From Microbacterium sp. RURRCA19A (GTDB lineage: Bacteria; Actinomycetota; Actinomycetes; Actinomycetales; Microbacteriaceae): DNA of 64,000 nt. The stretch lies in the NCBI RefSeq assembly GCF_900156455.1, contig NZ_FTNQ01000001.1, forward strand, positions 124,001-188,000. The letters are read 5' to 3'. Under the pieces are notes generated by a model that worked only from the letters and a program-made list of their open reading frames with translations, was not told the DNA's origin and searched no databases. Shown in pieces: positions 1-9,488 of the stretch. Position 1 is the stretch's first letter. The number at the start of each line of letters is the position of its first letter. The translations under genes were made by a program, and so were the position numbers.

Positions 1-260
1 GTGATGTTCTGGTCGTAATGGGCGGAGGCGTAGATCGCGAGGGGTCCGCGGACGGTGTTCGTGACGGGGTCGTACTTGCCGCCGTCCGTCACGGTCCAGT
101 CATCGCCGATCCGCAGCTTCGAGATCGGTACGGACGTGGCGGACATCGCCACGGCGGGCACGAACGTCGCCGCGATCGCCGGTGCGACCCACGCCGCGCT
201 GGAAAGGACGGCGCGGCGGCTGGTGTCGCCCCCGCGGGATGACGGAGCATCGTCGGGCAT
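1..260 (-). CDS. Tat-exported protein, N-terminal fragment
   Basis: Only the first 86 codons are in the window; the gene continues past the left edge. The start is the ATG at 260, preceded by a GGAGAG ribosome binding site. Residues 1-13 are polar, followed by a twin-arginine motif (S-R-R-A-V-L) and a hydrophobic, alanine-rich stretch to about residue 43, which reads as a Tat-type signal peptide. The mature part begins around SATSVPISKLRIGDDW and holds short beta-strand-like segments (DGGKYDPVTNTVRGPLAIYA). It is probably a secreted or surface protein. No enzyme family can be named from this fragment. Confidence 0.65.
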   Translation of the reverse strand, partial: MPDDAPSSRGGDTSRRAVLSSAAWVAPAIAATFVPAVAMSATSVPISKLRIGDDWTVTDGGKYDPVTNTVRGPLAIYASAHYDQNI

Positions 261-427
261 GGAACTCTCCGTTCGGTGCGTGTACCGCCCGAACGCTGGG
301 CGCTCAAGAGCCCGGAGGAGCAGGGCGGAGCTTCCACGCTAGGCACCGTCGCGGCGGCTCTCATCGGCCGGCCCGAGAATCTCACCCGAGTCGTCGGGGC
401 TTTCGCCCTCGCGCGTCGGCCGCGAGC

Positions 428-1750
428 TCAGGCTTCCGCGTACTCGGTGGGCAGTGCCGGCTCGGAGCGGCTCAGTGCGAGCGCGCGTACGGGCAGTTCC
501 TCGCGCACGCGGGCGTGGTGCACGCGCGCCGCGTTCACTCCCTCCGGCCCGAGGGCCGCGGTGTCGGGTTCGCCGGCCACGACGAGAGGGACCTGGAGCG
601 CCCGGGCGTCGGGGTGCTCGGCGGCCGTCGCGAGTTCTTCGAAGCCCTCGCTCACGACGATCAGCTCCGACGTGGCCGTTCCGCCGTCGAGCGTGCGGAA
701 CGCGGCTTTACGGCCGCCGTGCGAGGCCTTCTGAGCCGAGGCCTTCGCGACCGGGACCCACGACCCGTCCGCCGCGGCGCGCGCCACCAGTTTGAAGACC
801 AGTCCCGCGGTGGGTGTGCCCGATCCCGTCACGACCGATGTGCCGACGCCGTAGCTGTCGACGGGTGCGGCGGCGAGGGCGGCGATGGCGAACTCGTCGA
901 GATCGCTCGTGACGGTGATGCGCGTCCCGGTGGCACCGAGCTCGTCGAGGAGCGTGCGCACCTCCCCGGCGACGATCGGGAGGTCTCCGGAGTCGATGCG
1001 CACTCCACCCAGCTCCGTGCCGGCCACGTGCACCGCCGTCCGAACGCCCTGGGCTATGTCGTACGTGTCGATGAGCAGCGTCGTTCCGGCGCCGAGCGCG
1101 TCGATCTGCGACCGGAACGCGTCCTCCTCGCTGTCGTGCAGCAGCGTCCAGGCGTGGGCTGCGGTGCCCATGGTCGGGACGCCCCAGCGGCGGCCCGCCT
1201 CGAGATTGCTCGTGGCCGAGAACCCGGCGATGTAGGCGGCGCGGGCTGCCGCGACGGCGGACTCCTCGCCGGCTCGACGCGACCCCATCTCGGCGAGCGG
1301 GCGGTCGCCCGCGGCGACGCTCATCCGAGCGGCCGCGGTCGCCACCGCGGAGTCGAAGTTCAGCACGCTCAGGGCGAGCGTCTCGAGGATCACGGCCTCG
1401 GCGAACGTCCCCTCGATCGTGAGCAGCGGCGAACCGGGGAAGTAGACCTCGCCTTCGCGGTAGCCCGTGATCGAGCCCGTGAAGCGGTACGCCGCGAGGT
1501 AGTCGAGGGTGCCGGCATCCACGATCCGGTTGTCGCGCAGGTAACGGAGCTCGTCGTCGCCGAAGCGGAAGTCGCGGATCGCGTCGAGCAGTCGCCCGGT
1601 TCCGGCGACGACGCCGAAGCGTCGGCCACCGGAGAGGCGTCGACCGAAGACCTCGAACACGCAGCGGCGGTGCGCGGTGCCGTCACGGAGCCCCGCATCG
1701 AGCATGGTGAGTTCGTAGCGGTCGGTGAGGAGGGCCGTACTGCGGGTCAT
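428..1750 (-). CDS. pncB: Nicotinate phosphoribosyltransferase
   Basis: This enzyme makes nicotinate mononucleotide from nicotinate and PRPP in the Preiss-Handler (salvage) branch of NAD synthesis. The 440 residues match the family length. The N-terminus ([18 protein letters not shown]) is the family hallmark. His199 in the GTAAHAW motif is the histidine that is phosphorylated in this family, and the phosphate-binding segment [10 protein letters not shown] follows. A leaderless -10 hexamer (TAGGCT on this strand) lies 6 nt before the ATG, which fixes the start. The gene is divergent from murI. Confidence 0.93.
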   Translation of the reverse strand: MTRSTALLTDRYELTMLDAGLRDGTAHRRCVFEVFGRRLSGGRRFGVVAGTGRLLDAIRDFRFGDDELRYLRDNRIVDAGTLDYLAAYRFTGSITGYREGEVYFPGSPLLTIEGTFAEAVILETLALSVLNFDSAVATAAARMSVAAGDRPLAEMGSRRAGEESAVAAARAAYIAGFSATSNLEAGRRWGVPTMGTAAHAWTLLHDSEEDAFRSQIDALGAGTTLLIDTYDIAQGVRTAVHVAGTELGGVRIDSGDLPIVAGEVRTLLDELGATGTRITVTSDLDEFAIAALAAAPVDSYGVGTSVVTGSGTPTAGLVFKLVARAAADGSWVPVAKASAQKASHGGRKAAFRTLDGGTATSELIVVSEGFEELATAAEHPDARALQVPLVVAGEPDTAALGPEGVNAARVHHARVREELPVRALALSRSEPALPTEYAEA

Positions 1751-1756
1751 CGCGCC

Positions 1757-1762
1757 AGCCTA
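1757..1762 (-). promoter_or_regulatory. -10 element of pncB (leaderless)
   Basis: TAGGCT on the minus strand, 6 nt before the pncB ATG. Transcription would start at or beside the start codon. Confidence 0.65.
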
Positions 1763-1821
1763 TTCCGGCCGCGGCGCCTTTCCTGGGCCCGCGATCGCGC
1801 TTGACACGGTCGTCCGCCGTG

Positions 1822-1901
1822 CCGGACTCCGGACTTTTCGCTCGAGACGGATGCCATTGCCGACGCCGATCCGCTGATCGGCGGGATTCTCCGGAGTCCG
1901 G
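1822..1901. repeat. Nested inverted repeat between pncB and murI
   Basis: CCGGACTCCGGA (1822-1833) is the exact reverse complement of TCCGGAGTCCGG (1890-1901). A second stem, GCCGATC/GATCGGC, lies inside the loop near 1866-1882. The element sits in the roughly 200-bp divergent intergenic region. It could be a regulator site or an RNA structure; the role is unknown. Confidence 0.5.
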
Positions 1902-1942
1902 TACGCCGAGCCGTCCCACCCGGCCGCGCAGCGGCCGCCGGG

Positions 1943-1948
1943 TAGGCT
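1943..1948 (+). promoter_or_regulatory. -10 element of murI (leaderless)
   Basis: TAGGCT, 8 nt before the ATG at 1957 and only 2 nt before the alternative ATG at 1951. The spacing favours 1957 as the start. Confidence 0.65.
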
Positions 1949-1956
1949 GGATGCCT

Positions 1957-2775
1957 ATGAACGACGCGCCGATCGGCATCTTCGACTCCGGGGTCGGTGG
2001 TCTCACCGTCGCCCGCGCGGTCTCGGCGCAGCTGCCGCGGGAGTCGATCCTCTACATCGGCGACACCGCGCGCTCGCCCTACGGGCCGAAGCCGATCGCC
2101 GACGTCCGTCGGTACGCGCTCGAGGTGCTGGACACCCTGGTCGAACAGGGCGTGAAGATGCTCGTGATCGCCTGCAACACGGCATCCGCCGCCATGCTCC
2201 GCGACGCCCGCGAGCGCTACGACGTTCCCGTGGTCGAGGTCATCGGTCCGGCGGTGCGCACGGCGATGTCGACGACCCGCAACGGTCGGATCGGTGTGAT
2301 CGGCACCGTCGGCACGATCGGCTCACGCGCCTACCAGGACATGCTCGAGGTCAACGAGCGTCTCACCGTCTTCGCCGAGGCGGCACCGCGGTTCGTCGAG
2401 TTCGTCGAGGCGGGGGTCACCGACTCGCCCGAGGTTCTCGCGGTCGCCGAGGAGTACCTCGTGCCGCTCCGCCGCGCCGGCGTCGACACGCTCGTCCTCG
2501 GGTGCACGCACTACCCGTTCCTGGAGGGCGCCATCAGCTACGTGATGGGCCCCGAGGTGAGCCTGGTCTCGAGCGACAGCGAGACCGCGAAGGACGTGTA
2601 CCGCCAGCTCGTGTCCGGTGACCTGCTCGCCGGACCGGATGCCGTCCCCACCCACCGTTACGAGGCGACGGGCGCCTCGGCCGACGAGTTCGTGCGCCTC
2701 GCGCACCGCCTGATGGGTCGCGAGATCCGCGACGTGCAGCTGGTGCAGACCGGCGCCATCGACCTGCCGCGCTGA
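1957..2775 (+). CDS. murI: Glutamate racemase
   Basis: MurI converts L- to D-glutamate for peptidoglycan. The 272 residues fit the family. The N-terminus ([14 protein letters not shown]) and both catalytic cysteines are present: Cys73 in ACNTASA and Cys183 in GCTHYPF. The open frame extends upstream to 1801, but the -10 hexamer at 1943-1948 and family length support the ATG at 1957; ATG 1951 is the alternative. It is followed by rph and rdgB on the same strand, a common actinobacterial order. Confidence 0.95.
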   Translation: MNDAPIGIFDSGVGGLTVARAVSAQLPRESILYIGDTARSPYGPKPIADVRRYALEVLDTLVEQGVKMLVIACNTASAAMLRDARERYDVPVVEVIGPAVRTAMSTTRNGRIGVIGTVGTIGSRAYQDMLEVNERLTVFAEAAPRFVEFVEAGVTDSPEVLAVAEEYLVPLRRAGVDTLVLGCTHYPFLEGAISYVMGPEVSLVSSDSETAKDVYRQLVSGDLLAGPDAVPTHRYEATGASADEFVRLAHRLMGREIRDVQLVQTGAIDLPR

Positions 2776-2808
2776 GGCGTGGCATCCATTCCGTCCTGAG
2801 GAGGACCC

Positions 2809-3534
2809 ATGACCCGCAAAGACGGCCGGACCGACGACCAGCTGCGCCCCGTGACCATCGAGCGGGGGTGGTCCGCGCACGCCGAGGGCTCGGCGCTCAT
2901 CACCTTCGGCGGCACGAAGGTGCTGTGCACCGCCTCGTTCACGAACGGCGTGCCGCGCTGGCTCACCGGCAAGGGCAAGGGCTGGGTCACGGCCGAGTAC
3001 GCGATGCTGCCGCGCGCGACGAACAGCCGCAACGACCGCGAGAGCATCAAGGGCAAGGTCGGTGGCCGCACGCACGAGATCTCGCGACTCATCGGCCGCG
3101 CGCTGCGGGCCGTCGTCGACACGAAGGCTCTGGGTGAGAACACGATCGTCATCGACTGCGACGTGCTGCAGGCCGACGGCGGCACCCGCACCGCCGCGAT
3201 CACGGGCGCGTACGTCGCCCTCGCGGATGCCATCGCCTGGGGTCGCGAGAAGAAGTTCATCGCGCAGCGGTCCGAGGTGCTCGTGGACTCGGTGTCCGCC
3301 GTGTCGGTCGGCATCATCGACGGCACCCCCATGCTCGACCTCGCCTACGTCGAGGACGTCCGCGCCGAGACCGACATGAACGTCGTGGTCACCGGCCGCG
3401 GTCTGTTCGTCGAGGTGCAGGGCACCGCCGAGGGCGCGCCGTTCGACAAGCGCGAACTCGACCAGCTGCTGGAGCTCGGCGTCAACGGCTGCGCGCAGCT
3501 GCGCGACCTGCAGACCGCGGCGCTGGAGGGCTGA
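2809..3534 (+). CDS. rph: Ribonuclease PH
   Basis: RNase PH is a phosphorolytic 3'-5' exoribonuclease that trims tRNA 3' ends, and it acts as a hexamer of trimeric-ring type. The 241 residues match the family. Recognisable segments are the N-terminal [34 protein letters not shown] and the substrate-contacting [24 protein letters not shown]. The ATG at 2809 has a strong GAGGAGG site just upstream. It lies 33 bp after murI and is separated from rdgB by one base, so the three are probably cotranscribed. Confidence 0.96.
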   Translation: MTRKDGRTDDQLRPVTIERGWSAHAEGSALITFGGTKVLCTASFTNGVPRWLTGKGKGWVTAEYAMLPRATNSRNDRESIKGKVGGRTHEISRLIGRALRAVVDTKALGENTIVIDCDVLQADGGTRTAAITGAYVALADAIAWGREKKFIAQRSEVLVDSVSAVSVGIIDGTPMLDLAYVEDVRAETDMNVVVTGRGLFVEVQGTAEGAPFDKRELDQLLELGVNGCAQLRDLQTAALEG

Positions 3535-3535
3535 C

Positions 3536-4132
3536 GTGGCCCGCGTCGTCCTGGCCACGCACAACCCGCACAAGGTCGAGGAGTTCCAGGCGATCGTCGC
3601 CGCCACCCGTCCCGACCTCGAGGTCGTCGCGTACGACGGCCCCGAGCCGGTCGAGGACGGCGTGACCTTCGCCGCCAACGCCCTCATCAAGGCCCGCGCG
3701 GCTGCGGCGCACACGGGGCTTCCGGCCCTGGCCGATGACTCCGGCGTCGTGGTGGACGTGCTGGGCGGTTCGCCCGGCGTCTTCTCGGCCTACTGGGCGG
3801 GGCACAAGAAGGATGCCGCGGCCAACCTCGAGCTGCTCCTCGACCAGCTGTCCGATGTGGCCGACCCGCACCGCACGGCGCAGTTCGTGTCGGTGATCGC
3901 GCTGGTGCGCCCCGACGGCACCGAGGACACGGTCGAGGGACGGTGGCCCGGGCGTCTTGCGACGGCGCCCGCGGGTCCCGGCGGCTTCGGCTACGACCCG
4001 ATCTTCATCCCGGACGGACAGGATGCCGGCGCGGAGCGAACGGTCGGCGAATGGTCGGCGGAGGAGAAGAACGCCCAGTCGCACCGGGCGCGGGCGTTCG
4101 GCCGCCTCGTGCCGCTGCTGCGGACGCTCTGA
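3536..4132 (+). CDS. rdgB: dITP/XTP pyrophosphatase (HAM1/RdgB family)
   Basis: RdgB hydrolyses non-canonical purine triphosphates (XTP, dITP) to monophosphates, keeping damaged purines out of DNA and RNA. The 198 residues are the typical length. Diagnostic motifs are THNPHKVEEF near the N-terminus (nucleotide binding), LADDSGVVVDVLGGSPGVFSAYWAG, and the C-terminal GGFGYDPIFIPDG and SHRARAFG. The GTG start is one base after the rph stop, so translation is probably coupled. Confidence 0.95.
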   Translation: MARVVLATHNPHKVEEFQAIVAATRPDLEVVAYDGPEPVEDGVTFAANALIKARAAAAHTGLPALADDSGVVVDVLGGSPGVFSAYWAGHKKDAAANLELLLDQLSDVADPHRTAQFVSVIALVRPDGTEDTVEGRWPGRLATAPAGPGGFGYDPIFIPDGQDAGAERTVGEWSAEEKNAQSHRARAFGRLVPLLRTL

Positions 4133-4142
4133 CACCCGCGCC

Positions 4143-4161
4143 GAGAGCGAAAACCGCTCTC
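4143..4161 (+). terminator. Hairpin downstream of rdgB
   Basis: GAGAGCG / CGCTCTC form a 7-bp stem with a 5-nt AAAAC loop, just after rdgB. There is no U tract. It may end the murI-rph-rdgB transcript or be an operator of the next gene. Confidence 0.4.
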
Positions 4162-4206
4162 ATTCCCGACTAGCCCGAAACGCCTCTGCATCCGCGGATC
4201 CGGCTC

Positions 4207-4212
4207 TAGCCT
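4207..4212 (+). promoter_or_regulatory. -10 element of the CDF transporter gene (leaderless)
   Basis: TAGCCT, 6 nt before the ATG at 4219. Confidence 0.6.
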
Positions 4213-4218
4213 GGATCC

Positions 4219-5136
4219 ATGCACGATCACGCGCCCGCCGGCGGCATCCGCGATGCCGGACACCGACGGCTGCTCGCGATCGCCCTGAGCCTCACGGCGA
4301 CCGTGATGATCGTGCAGGTCGTCGGCGCGATCCTCACCGGCTCGCTCGCACTGCTGGCTGACGCCGCGCACATGTTCACCGATGCCGCGGCGCTGGTGGT
4401 CGCGCTCATCGCGACGGCGATCGCGGCGCGTCCCGCTGACGACCGCCGCACGTTCGGGTACCAACGTGCCGAGGTGCTCGGGGCGCTCGTGAACGGCATC
4501 GTGCTCATCGTCCTGAGCCTGTGGGTCGCGTTCGAAGCCGTGCAGCGGCTGCTCGCTCCCGCCGAGGCCGAGGTCCAGGGTGGCCTGATGCTCGTGGTCG
4601 CCGTCGTGGGGCTGCTCGCGAACGCCGTGTCGACGTGGTTGCTGGGCCGCGCGCAGAAGCGCAGCATCAACGTGCGCGGTGCGTACCTCGAGGTGCTCGG
4701 CGACCTGATCGGATCCGCGGCGGTGATCGTCGCGGCCATCGTCATCGTCACGACCGGGTTCGTGCAGGCGGATGCCATCGCCTCGCTGTTCATCGCGGTG
4801 ATGATCGTCCCGCGGGCCATCGGGCTGCTGCGCGAGGTCATGGCGGTGCTGACCGAGTCCGCGCCGACGGGCGTGCACGTGGCCGAGATCCGCGAGCACC
4901 TGCGCGGGGCCGACGGCGTCGTCGACGTGCACGACGTCCACGTGTGGCAGCTCACGCGCGGAGCCCCGGTGTTCAGCGCCCACGTCGTCGTGGAGGAGGC
5001 TGCCCTGACCGACGGTCGGGCGTCGCGGATTCTGGCATCCCTCCAGACGTGCCTCGCCGACCACTTCGACGTCGAGCACTCCACGTTCCAGCTCGAACCC
5101 GCCGGTCACGTCGAGCACGACGCGCAGCACGCCTGA
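4219..5136 (+). CDS. Cation diffusion facilitator, probable zinc exporter
   Basis: This is a 305-residue CDF transporter of the CzcD/ZitB type, which exports Zn2+ (or Co2+/Cd2+) in exchange for protons. It has six predicted membrane segments. The metal-site signature is in the second segment (LADAAHMFTDAA, with His51 and Asp55). A partner site lies in the fifth segment region (LEVLGDLIGSAAVIVAAIV). The C-terminal 90 residues form the cytoplasmic dimer domain. The N-terminus (MHDHAPAGG) holds extra metal-binding histidines. The start follows a -10 hexamer with leaderless spacing. Substrate specificity is inferred from the family. Confidence 0.88.
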   Translation: MHDHAPAGGIRDAGHRRLLAIALSLTATVMIVQVVGAILTGSLALLADAAHMFTDAAALVVALIATAIAARPADDRRTFGYQRAEVLGALVNGIVLIVLSLWVAFEAVQRLLAPAEAEVQGGLMLVVAVVGLLANAVSTWLLGRAQKRSINVRGAYLEVLGDLIGSAAVIVAAIVIVTTGFVQADAIASLFIAVMIVPRAIGLLREVMAVLTESAPTGVHVAEIREHLRGADGVVDVHDVHVWQLTRGAPVFSAHVVVEEAALTDGRASRILASLQTCLADHFDVEHSTFQLEPAGHVEHDAQHA

Positions 5137-5139
5137 CGC

Positions 5140-7521
5140 TCAGCCCTCCCGGACGACCTCGGCCGGGTCCTTGTCGGGCCGCAGCCCCCGCCAGCGCGCC
5201 TGGCGCAGGATGCCACCGGGCGTGAACTCCGCGAACTCCACCTCGCCCACCAGCACGGGGCGCACCCACAGGGCATCGCGCGCGTCCGCCGCGGGGACGC
5301 CCACGAACGGGTCGGCATCCGTCCGGAGCGGCTCCAGCTGTTCCGTCAGGCGCGCGAGCGTCTGTTCGCCGAAGCCCGAGCCCACCCGCCCGGCGTACTG
5401 CAGGCCGTCCGCCGACGGCACACCGACCAGGAGCGAACCGATCGTGCCCGCGCGGTTGCCCTTCCCGGGCCGGATGCCGCCGATGACGACCTCCTGCGTG
5501 CGCGAGTGCTTGACCTTGAGCCAGCGGTCGGAGCGCTGACCCCGCCGGTACGGGGCGTGCGGGTCCTTCACGACGATGCCCTCGAGCCCGAATCGCCCGC
5601 TCGCCGCCAGCGCCGCCTCGACATCGTCGAAGACCGGGGGGACCACGACGACGGACGCGGCGTTCGCGGCGAGGTGTTCGAGGACCCTACGGCGCTCGGC
5701 GAGCGGCAACGCCGTGACGTCCCGACCGTCCGCTTCGAGCACGTCGAAAAGGTACAGCTGCACCGGGGTCCGGGCGGCCTCCTGCGCGATGTCGCGCGCC
5801 TGGGCGAGGTTCATGCGCTTCTGCAGCAGCGGAAAGCTCGGGCGCCCGTGCGCGTCGAGGGCGACGATCTCACCGTCGATCACGGCGGGTGCCGAACCCA
5901 GGCCGAGCTCTACGGAGGTGAGCTCGGGATAGGCGGCGGTGAGGTCGTTGCCGTTGCGCGACCGCAGGCGCAGGTGCTTACCGTCCCAGATGCCGATGCC
6001 GCGGATGCCATCCCACTTCATCTCCACCCACTCGCGGCCCCAGCGCGCGGCGGAGGCGCGGGCCAGGCCCGAGGTGGAGGCGGTGGCGAGCATGGGGCGC
6101 AGGTCGGCGGCAGGGGGAGCGGCGGGAACGACGACTTCCCCTTCGCTCTGCGGGCGGCCGTCGGCATCCGTCTTCATCCGGTGGAGCAGCCACTGCGACT
6201 TCTCGCCCGAGCCCTCCGTGCGGATGAGGGCGAGGCGGACTCGGCCGAGCGGACCGTCGGGGTCACCGGTCAGAGTCGCGATGACCTCGTCGTCGCGCCA
6301 CTTCTCGAGCTCGTAGGTGCCGGTGTCCCAGACGGTCATCGTTCCCGCGCCGTACTGTCCGCGGGGGATCTCACCCGCGAAGTCGAGGTACTGCATCGGG
6401 TGGTCTTCGGTCATCACGGCGAGGCTGTTCCTCCCCGTCGTCGCCGGAACGCCCTTGGGGACCGCCCAGCTGACCAGCACGCCGTCGCGTTCGAGACGCA
6501 GGTCCCAGTGCAGCCGCGATGCGTGGTGCTCCTGGATCACGAACCTGGGGCGGCCTTCTCCTGCCGCCGCGGGGTGCGGGGCGTCGGGCATCGGCTCGGG
6601 TGTCCGCCCGGCCGTGCGCTTGGCGATGTACGCGCGGAGAAGGCCGTCGACGGGGTCGACCGCCGCCAGCGGATCGCCGGAACGCTCGAGCACCTCGGCG
6701 AAGAGCAGGTGGCGCAGGCCCGGGTCGTCGAGCTCCTCCCACGTGCGCGGGGCGGCGACGGTCGGCTCGGCACGGCCGCGCAGCGAGTACGGCGCGATGG
6801 TCGTCTTCGAGCCGTTGTTCTGGCTCCAGTCGATGAACACCCTGCCGGGGCGCGCGGCCTTGGACATCTGGCTCACGACGAGGTCGGGGTGATCGGCCTC
6901 GATCGCCCGGGCCAGCTCCTTCGCGACGGCGCTGACCGCGTCGCTCGTCTGCGTCCCGTCGAGGTGCGCGTAGAGATGGATGCCTTTGCTCCCACTGGTG
7001 ACCGGCTGCGGGTCGAGGCCGATGTCGAGCAGGATCGCCCGCGCCCATCGGGCGACCTCGGCGCACTCCGCGAGTCCGACGCCGGGCCCCGGGTCCAGGT
7101 CCAGGACGATGCGGTCGGGATTCTGTCGGACCCCGTCGCCGTCGAAGCGCCACTGCGGCACGTGCAGCTCGAGGCTCGCCACCTGGGCGAGGTACACCAG
7201 CGCCGGGACGTCCTCGACCAGCGGATAGTCCTTCGCGCCCGACGAATGATCGATGGGATGCCGTGGCATCCAGTCCGGAGCTCCGGGCTCCAGCGCCTTC
7301 GCGAAGAAGGGCTCACCCGGCTCGGTCGCCGTCCCCACCCCGTCGGGCCAGCGCTTTCGCGTCACCGGACGGCCGCGGACGTGGGGGAGCAGACGGGGGG
7401 CGATGCGACTGTAGTAGTCGATGACCTCGCCCTTGGTGGTCCCCGTCTCGGGGTAGAGCACCTTGTCGAGGTTCGACAGGCGCAGCCGGCGGCCGTCGAT
7501 GCGCACCGTCTGCTCGGTCAT
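5140..7521 (-). CDS. ligD: ATP-dependent DNA ligase LigD (polymerase, phosphoesterase and ligase domains)
   Basis: LigD is the multifunctional enzyme of bacterial non-homologous end joining. The 793 residues are ordered polymerase/primase (about 1-300), 3'-phosphoesterase (about 325-470) and ATP ligase (about 480-793), the mycobacterial order. The polymerase domain has the metal-binding LDLDPGPG with Asp141 and Asp143. The phosphoesterase domain has FVIQEHHASRLHWDLRLE. The ligase domain has the nucleotidyl-transfer motif K502-W-D-G-I-R and VKDPHAPYRRGQRSDRWLK. A -10 hexamer lies 6 nt before the ATG. The gene is divergent from ku, its functional partner. Confidence 0.95.
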   Translation of the reverse strand: MTEQTVRIDGRRLRLSNLDKVLYPETGTTKGEVIDYYSRIAPRLLPHVRGRPVTRKRWPDGVGTATEPGEPFFAKALEPGAPDWMPRHPIDHSSGAKDYPLVEDVPALVYLAQVASLELHVPQWRFDGDGVRQNPDRIVLDLDPGPGVGLAECAEVARWARAILLDIGLDPQPVTSGSKGIHLYAHLDGTQTSDAVSAVAKELARAIEADHPDLVVSQMSKAARPGRVFIDWSQNNGSKTTIAPYSLRGRAEPTVAAPRTWEELDDPGLRHLLFAEVLERSGDPLAAVDPVDGLLRAYIAKRTAGRTPEPMPDAPHPAAAGEGRPRFVIQEHHASRLHWDLRLERDGVLVSWAVPKGVPATTGRNSLAVMTEDHPMQYLDFAGEIPRGQYGAGTMTVWDTGTYELEKWRDDEVIATLTGDPDGPLGRVRLALIRTEGSGEKSQWLLHRMKTDADGRPQSEGEVVVPAAPPAADLRPMLATASTSGLARASAARWGREWVEMKWDGIRGIGIWDGKHLRLRSRNGNDLTAAYPELTSVELGLGSAPAVIDGEIVALDAHGRPSFPLLQKRMNLAQARDIAQEAARTPVQLYLFDVLEADGRDVTALPLAERRRVLEHLAANAASVVVVPPVFDDVEAALAASGRFGLEGIVVKDPHAPYRRGQRSDRWLKVKHSRTQEVVIGGIRPGKGNRAGTIGSLLVGVPSADGLQYAGRVGSGFGEQTLARLTEQLEPLRTDADPFVGVPAADARDALWVRPVLVGEVEFAEFTPGGILRQARWRGLRPDKDPAEVVREG

Positions 7522-7527
7522 CGCCCC

Positions 7528-7533
7528 AGCGTA
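7528..7533 (-). promoter_or_regulatory. -10 element of ligD (leaderless)
   Basis: TACGCT on the minus strand, 6 nt before the ligD ATG. Confidence 0.55.
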
Positions 7534-7735
7534 GAGCGGTCACGCTGGCGGATGTCGTGGGGCTTGCGCCGCACCCGCGTGCCGCGCTCCGGATCTGAGG
7601 GGTGATCCGGCGTCGGGGGGCGCCGCCGACCTGCAACTACCCGAAGTGTTCCGGAGCGCGGGACATGGGCCGGCGGGGGAGGACCCCAGCGCAAGGGTCT
7701 CGGCATCCGGGGTGCCGGGGGTGTTCACTGGACGC

Positions 7736-8599
7736 ATGCGATCGATCTGGAAAGGCGCGCTGACCTTCGGCCTCGTCAACGTGCCCGTCAAGGTGTACTC
7801 CGCCACCGAGGACCACGACGTGCCGCTCCACCAGGTGCACAACAAGGACGGCGGACGCATCCGCTACCAGCGCATCTGCGAGGTCGACGGCGAGGTCGTC
7901 CCGTACCAGGACATCGACCGCGCGTACGACGACGGCGAGCAGACGGTGGTGCTGACCAAGAACGACCTCGCGTCGCTCCCGAGCGAGCGCAGCCGCGAGA
8001 TCGAGGTGGTCGAGTTCGTCCCGAGCGATCAGGTCGACCTGCTCACGCTCGACAAGGCCTACTACCTCGAGCCGGACTCCGTCTCGCCCAAGGCCTACGT
8101 CCTGCTGCGGAAGACCCTCGAACAGACCGACCGCACCGCGATCGTGCGGTTCTCGTTGCGCCAGAAGACGCGGCTTGCGGCCCTGCGCACACGGGGCGAC
8201 GTTCTCGTGCTCCAGACCCTGCTGTGGGCCGACGAGGTGCGCGCCGCGGAGTTTCCCTCGCTCGACGAGGACGTCCGTATCTCGGCGAAGGAGCTGGAGA
8301 TGTCGGCCTCGCTCGTCGAGAGCTTCTCCAAGGACTTCGACCCCGACGAGTTCGGCGATGAGTACCAGCGCGAGCTCCGGACGCTCATCGACGCCAAGCT
8401 CGAGCAGGGGGATGCCATCGACACCGCCGCCACCTTCGGAGAGCAGGATGCCGGTGACGACGGCGGGGAGGTCATCGACCTGATGGAGGCCCTCCGCGCG
8501 AGCGTCGAACGCACGCGCGCGGCTCGCGCCGAGAAGGTCGGGGAACCCGCGCCGAAGAAGAAGGCGGAGTCGAAGAAGAACGCGTCGAAGGCGTCGTAG
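7736..8599 (+). CDS. ku: Ku DNA end-binding protein
   Basis: Bacterial Ku is a homodimeric ring that binds double-strand break ends and recruits LigD. The 287 residues start with the family hallmark MRSIWKGALTFGLVNVPVKVYSATED, given here only to mark the start at 7736; the open frame extends upstream but family alignments begin at this Met. The Ku core covers about residues 1-250. The C-terminus is a lysine-rich tail (about 265-287) like the basic extensions that bridge or thread DNA in other actinobacterial Ku proteins. It is divergent from ligD across about 210 bp. Confidence 0.95.
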   Translation: MRSIWKGALTFGLVNVPVKVYSATEDHDVPLHQVHNKDGGRIRYQRICEVDGEVVPYQDIDRAYDDGEQTVVLTKNDLASLPSERSREIEVVEFVPSDQVDLLTLDKAYYLEPDSVSPKAYVLLRKTLEQTDRTAIVRFSLRQKTRLAALRTRGDVLVLQTLLWADEVRAAEFPSLDEDVRISAKELEMSASLVESFSKDFDPDEFGDEYQRELRTLIDAKLEQGDAIDTAATFGEQDAGDDGGEVIDLMEALRASVERTRAARAEKVGEPAPKKKAESKKNASKAS

Positions 8600-8608
8600 C
8601 CGCCGCGG

Positions 8609-9358
8609 TCAGTGAGCGCGGTGGTCGCCGTCTTCCAGGGTCTTGGGGTCGAGAACGAGGGAGGCGGGATCGGCGGGGACGCCCGCCGCGGCTTCCCGCT
8701 TCGCGGCGGCGCGCTCGCGGAAGTAGTGCACCGCGATGAAGATCGCCGTTCCCGCGACGGCGGCGAGCAGGATGACGTCGATGTACTCGGTCACGATGTC
8801 GCGCACGAACGGGATGTAGCCCACGGCGTAGCCGATCATCGTCAGGCCGATACCCCAGATGATGGCCCCGATCAGGTTGTAGAGCGAGTACTTGCGCCAC
8901 GGCATGTGCCCCACGCCGGCTGCGATGGGGGCGAAGGTGCGTACGACCGGCACGAAGCGGGCGAGGATCACGGTGATGCCCCCGAAGCGCTCGAAGAACG
9001 CGTTCGTGCGCTCCACGTTCTTTCGGCTGAAGACGCCGGAGTCTTTGCGCTCGAAGATCGAGGGCCCCGCCTTGTGGCCGATGAAGTAGCCGACTTCGCC
9101 GCCGATGAACGCGGCGAAACCGATGGCCAGGGCGACCCACCACGCGTTGATGCCGAACACCCCGTCGGGTGCCGCCGGCGTCGAGTGCGAGAGCAGCCCG
9201 GCCATGATCAGAAGCGTGTCGCCGGGAAGGAGGAAGCCGATCAGCAGGCCCGTCTCGGCGAAGATGATGAAGCACACCACCAGGAGCGCCCACGGCTGGG
9301 AGTTGGTGATGATGGCGGCCGGGTCCAGCCAGGGGAGCAGGCCTGCGGAGTGGATCAC
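8609..9358 (-). CDS. DedA family membrane protein
   Basis: This is a 249-residue polytopic membrane protein of the DedA/SNARE-associated family (PF09335), members of which include undecaprenyl-phosphate and phospholipid flippases. Hallmarks are the re-entrant-loop segments FAETGLLIGFLLPGDTLLIMAG and, in the second half, FERFGGITVILARFVPVVRTFAPIAAGVGHMPWRKYSLYN. About four to five hydrophobic segments are visible, with a charged C-terminal tail. The start is GTG 9358, with no clear ribosome site. The gene is convergent with ku and lies beside tRNA-Leu. Confidence 0.88.
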   Translation of the reverse strand: MIHSAGLLPWLDPAAIITNSQPWALLVVCFIIFAETGLLIGFLLPGDTLLIMAGLLSHSTPAAPDGVFGINAWWVALAIGFAAFIGGEVGYFIGHKAGPSIFERKDSGVFSRKNVERTNAFFERFGGITVILARFVPVVRTFAPIAAGVGHMPWRKYSLYNLIGAIIWGIGLTMIGYAVGYIPFVRDIVTEYIDVILLAAVAGTAIFIAVHYFRERAAAKREAAAGVPADPASLVLDPKTLEDGDHRAH

Positions 9359-9406
9359 ATCGGTCCCGTCGGGTCAGGAGAAACGGTGTCGTGGAAGGGA
9401 TGTCCG

Positions 9407-9488
9407 TGCGGAAGGGGGGACTTGAACCCCCACGCCCGAAGGCACAGGAACCTAAATCCTGCGTGTCTGCCGGTTTCACCACTCCCGC
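9407..9488 (-). tRNA. tRNA-Leu (anticodon UAG)
   Basis: On the minus strand the acceptor arms GCGGGAG and CTTCCGC pair. The anticodon stem CAGGA/TCCTG closes a UUUAGGU loop, giving anticodon UAG. A short variable arm (TGCCTTCGGGCG) marks a class II tRNA, as expected for leucine. The T arm (GGGGGTTCAAGTCCCCC) is intact. The CCA end is not encoded. Confidence 0.93.

Noticed and set aside
182..1804. 540-codon open frame on the + strand over pncB
   Set aside because: It is antisense to a clear pncB. Its translation is Arg/Gly/Ala/Glu-rich and matches no family, as expected for shadow frames at high GC.
1801..1956. Upstream extension of murI
   Set aside because: It would add about 52 residues not seen in glutamate racemases; the promoter hexamer lies within it.
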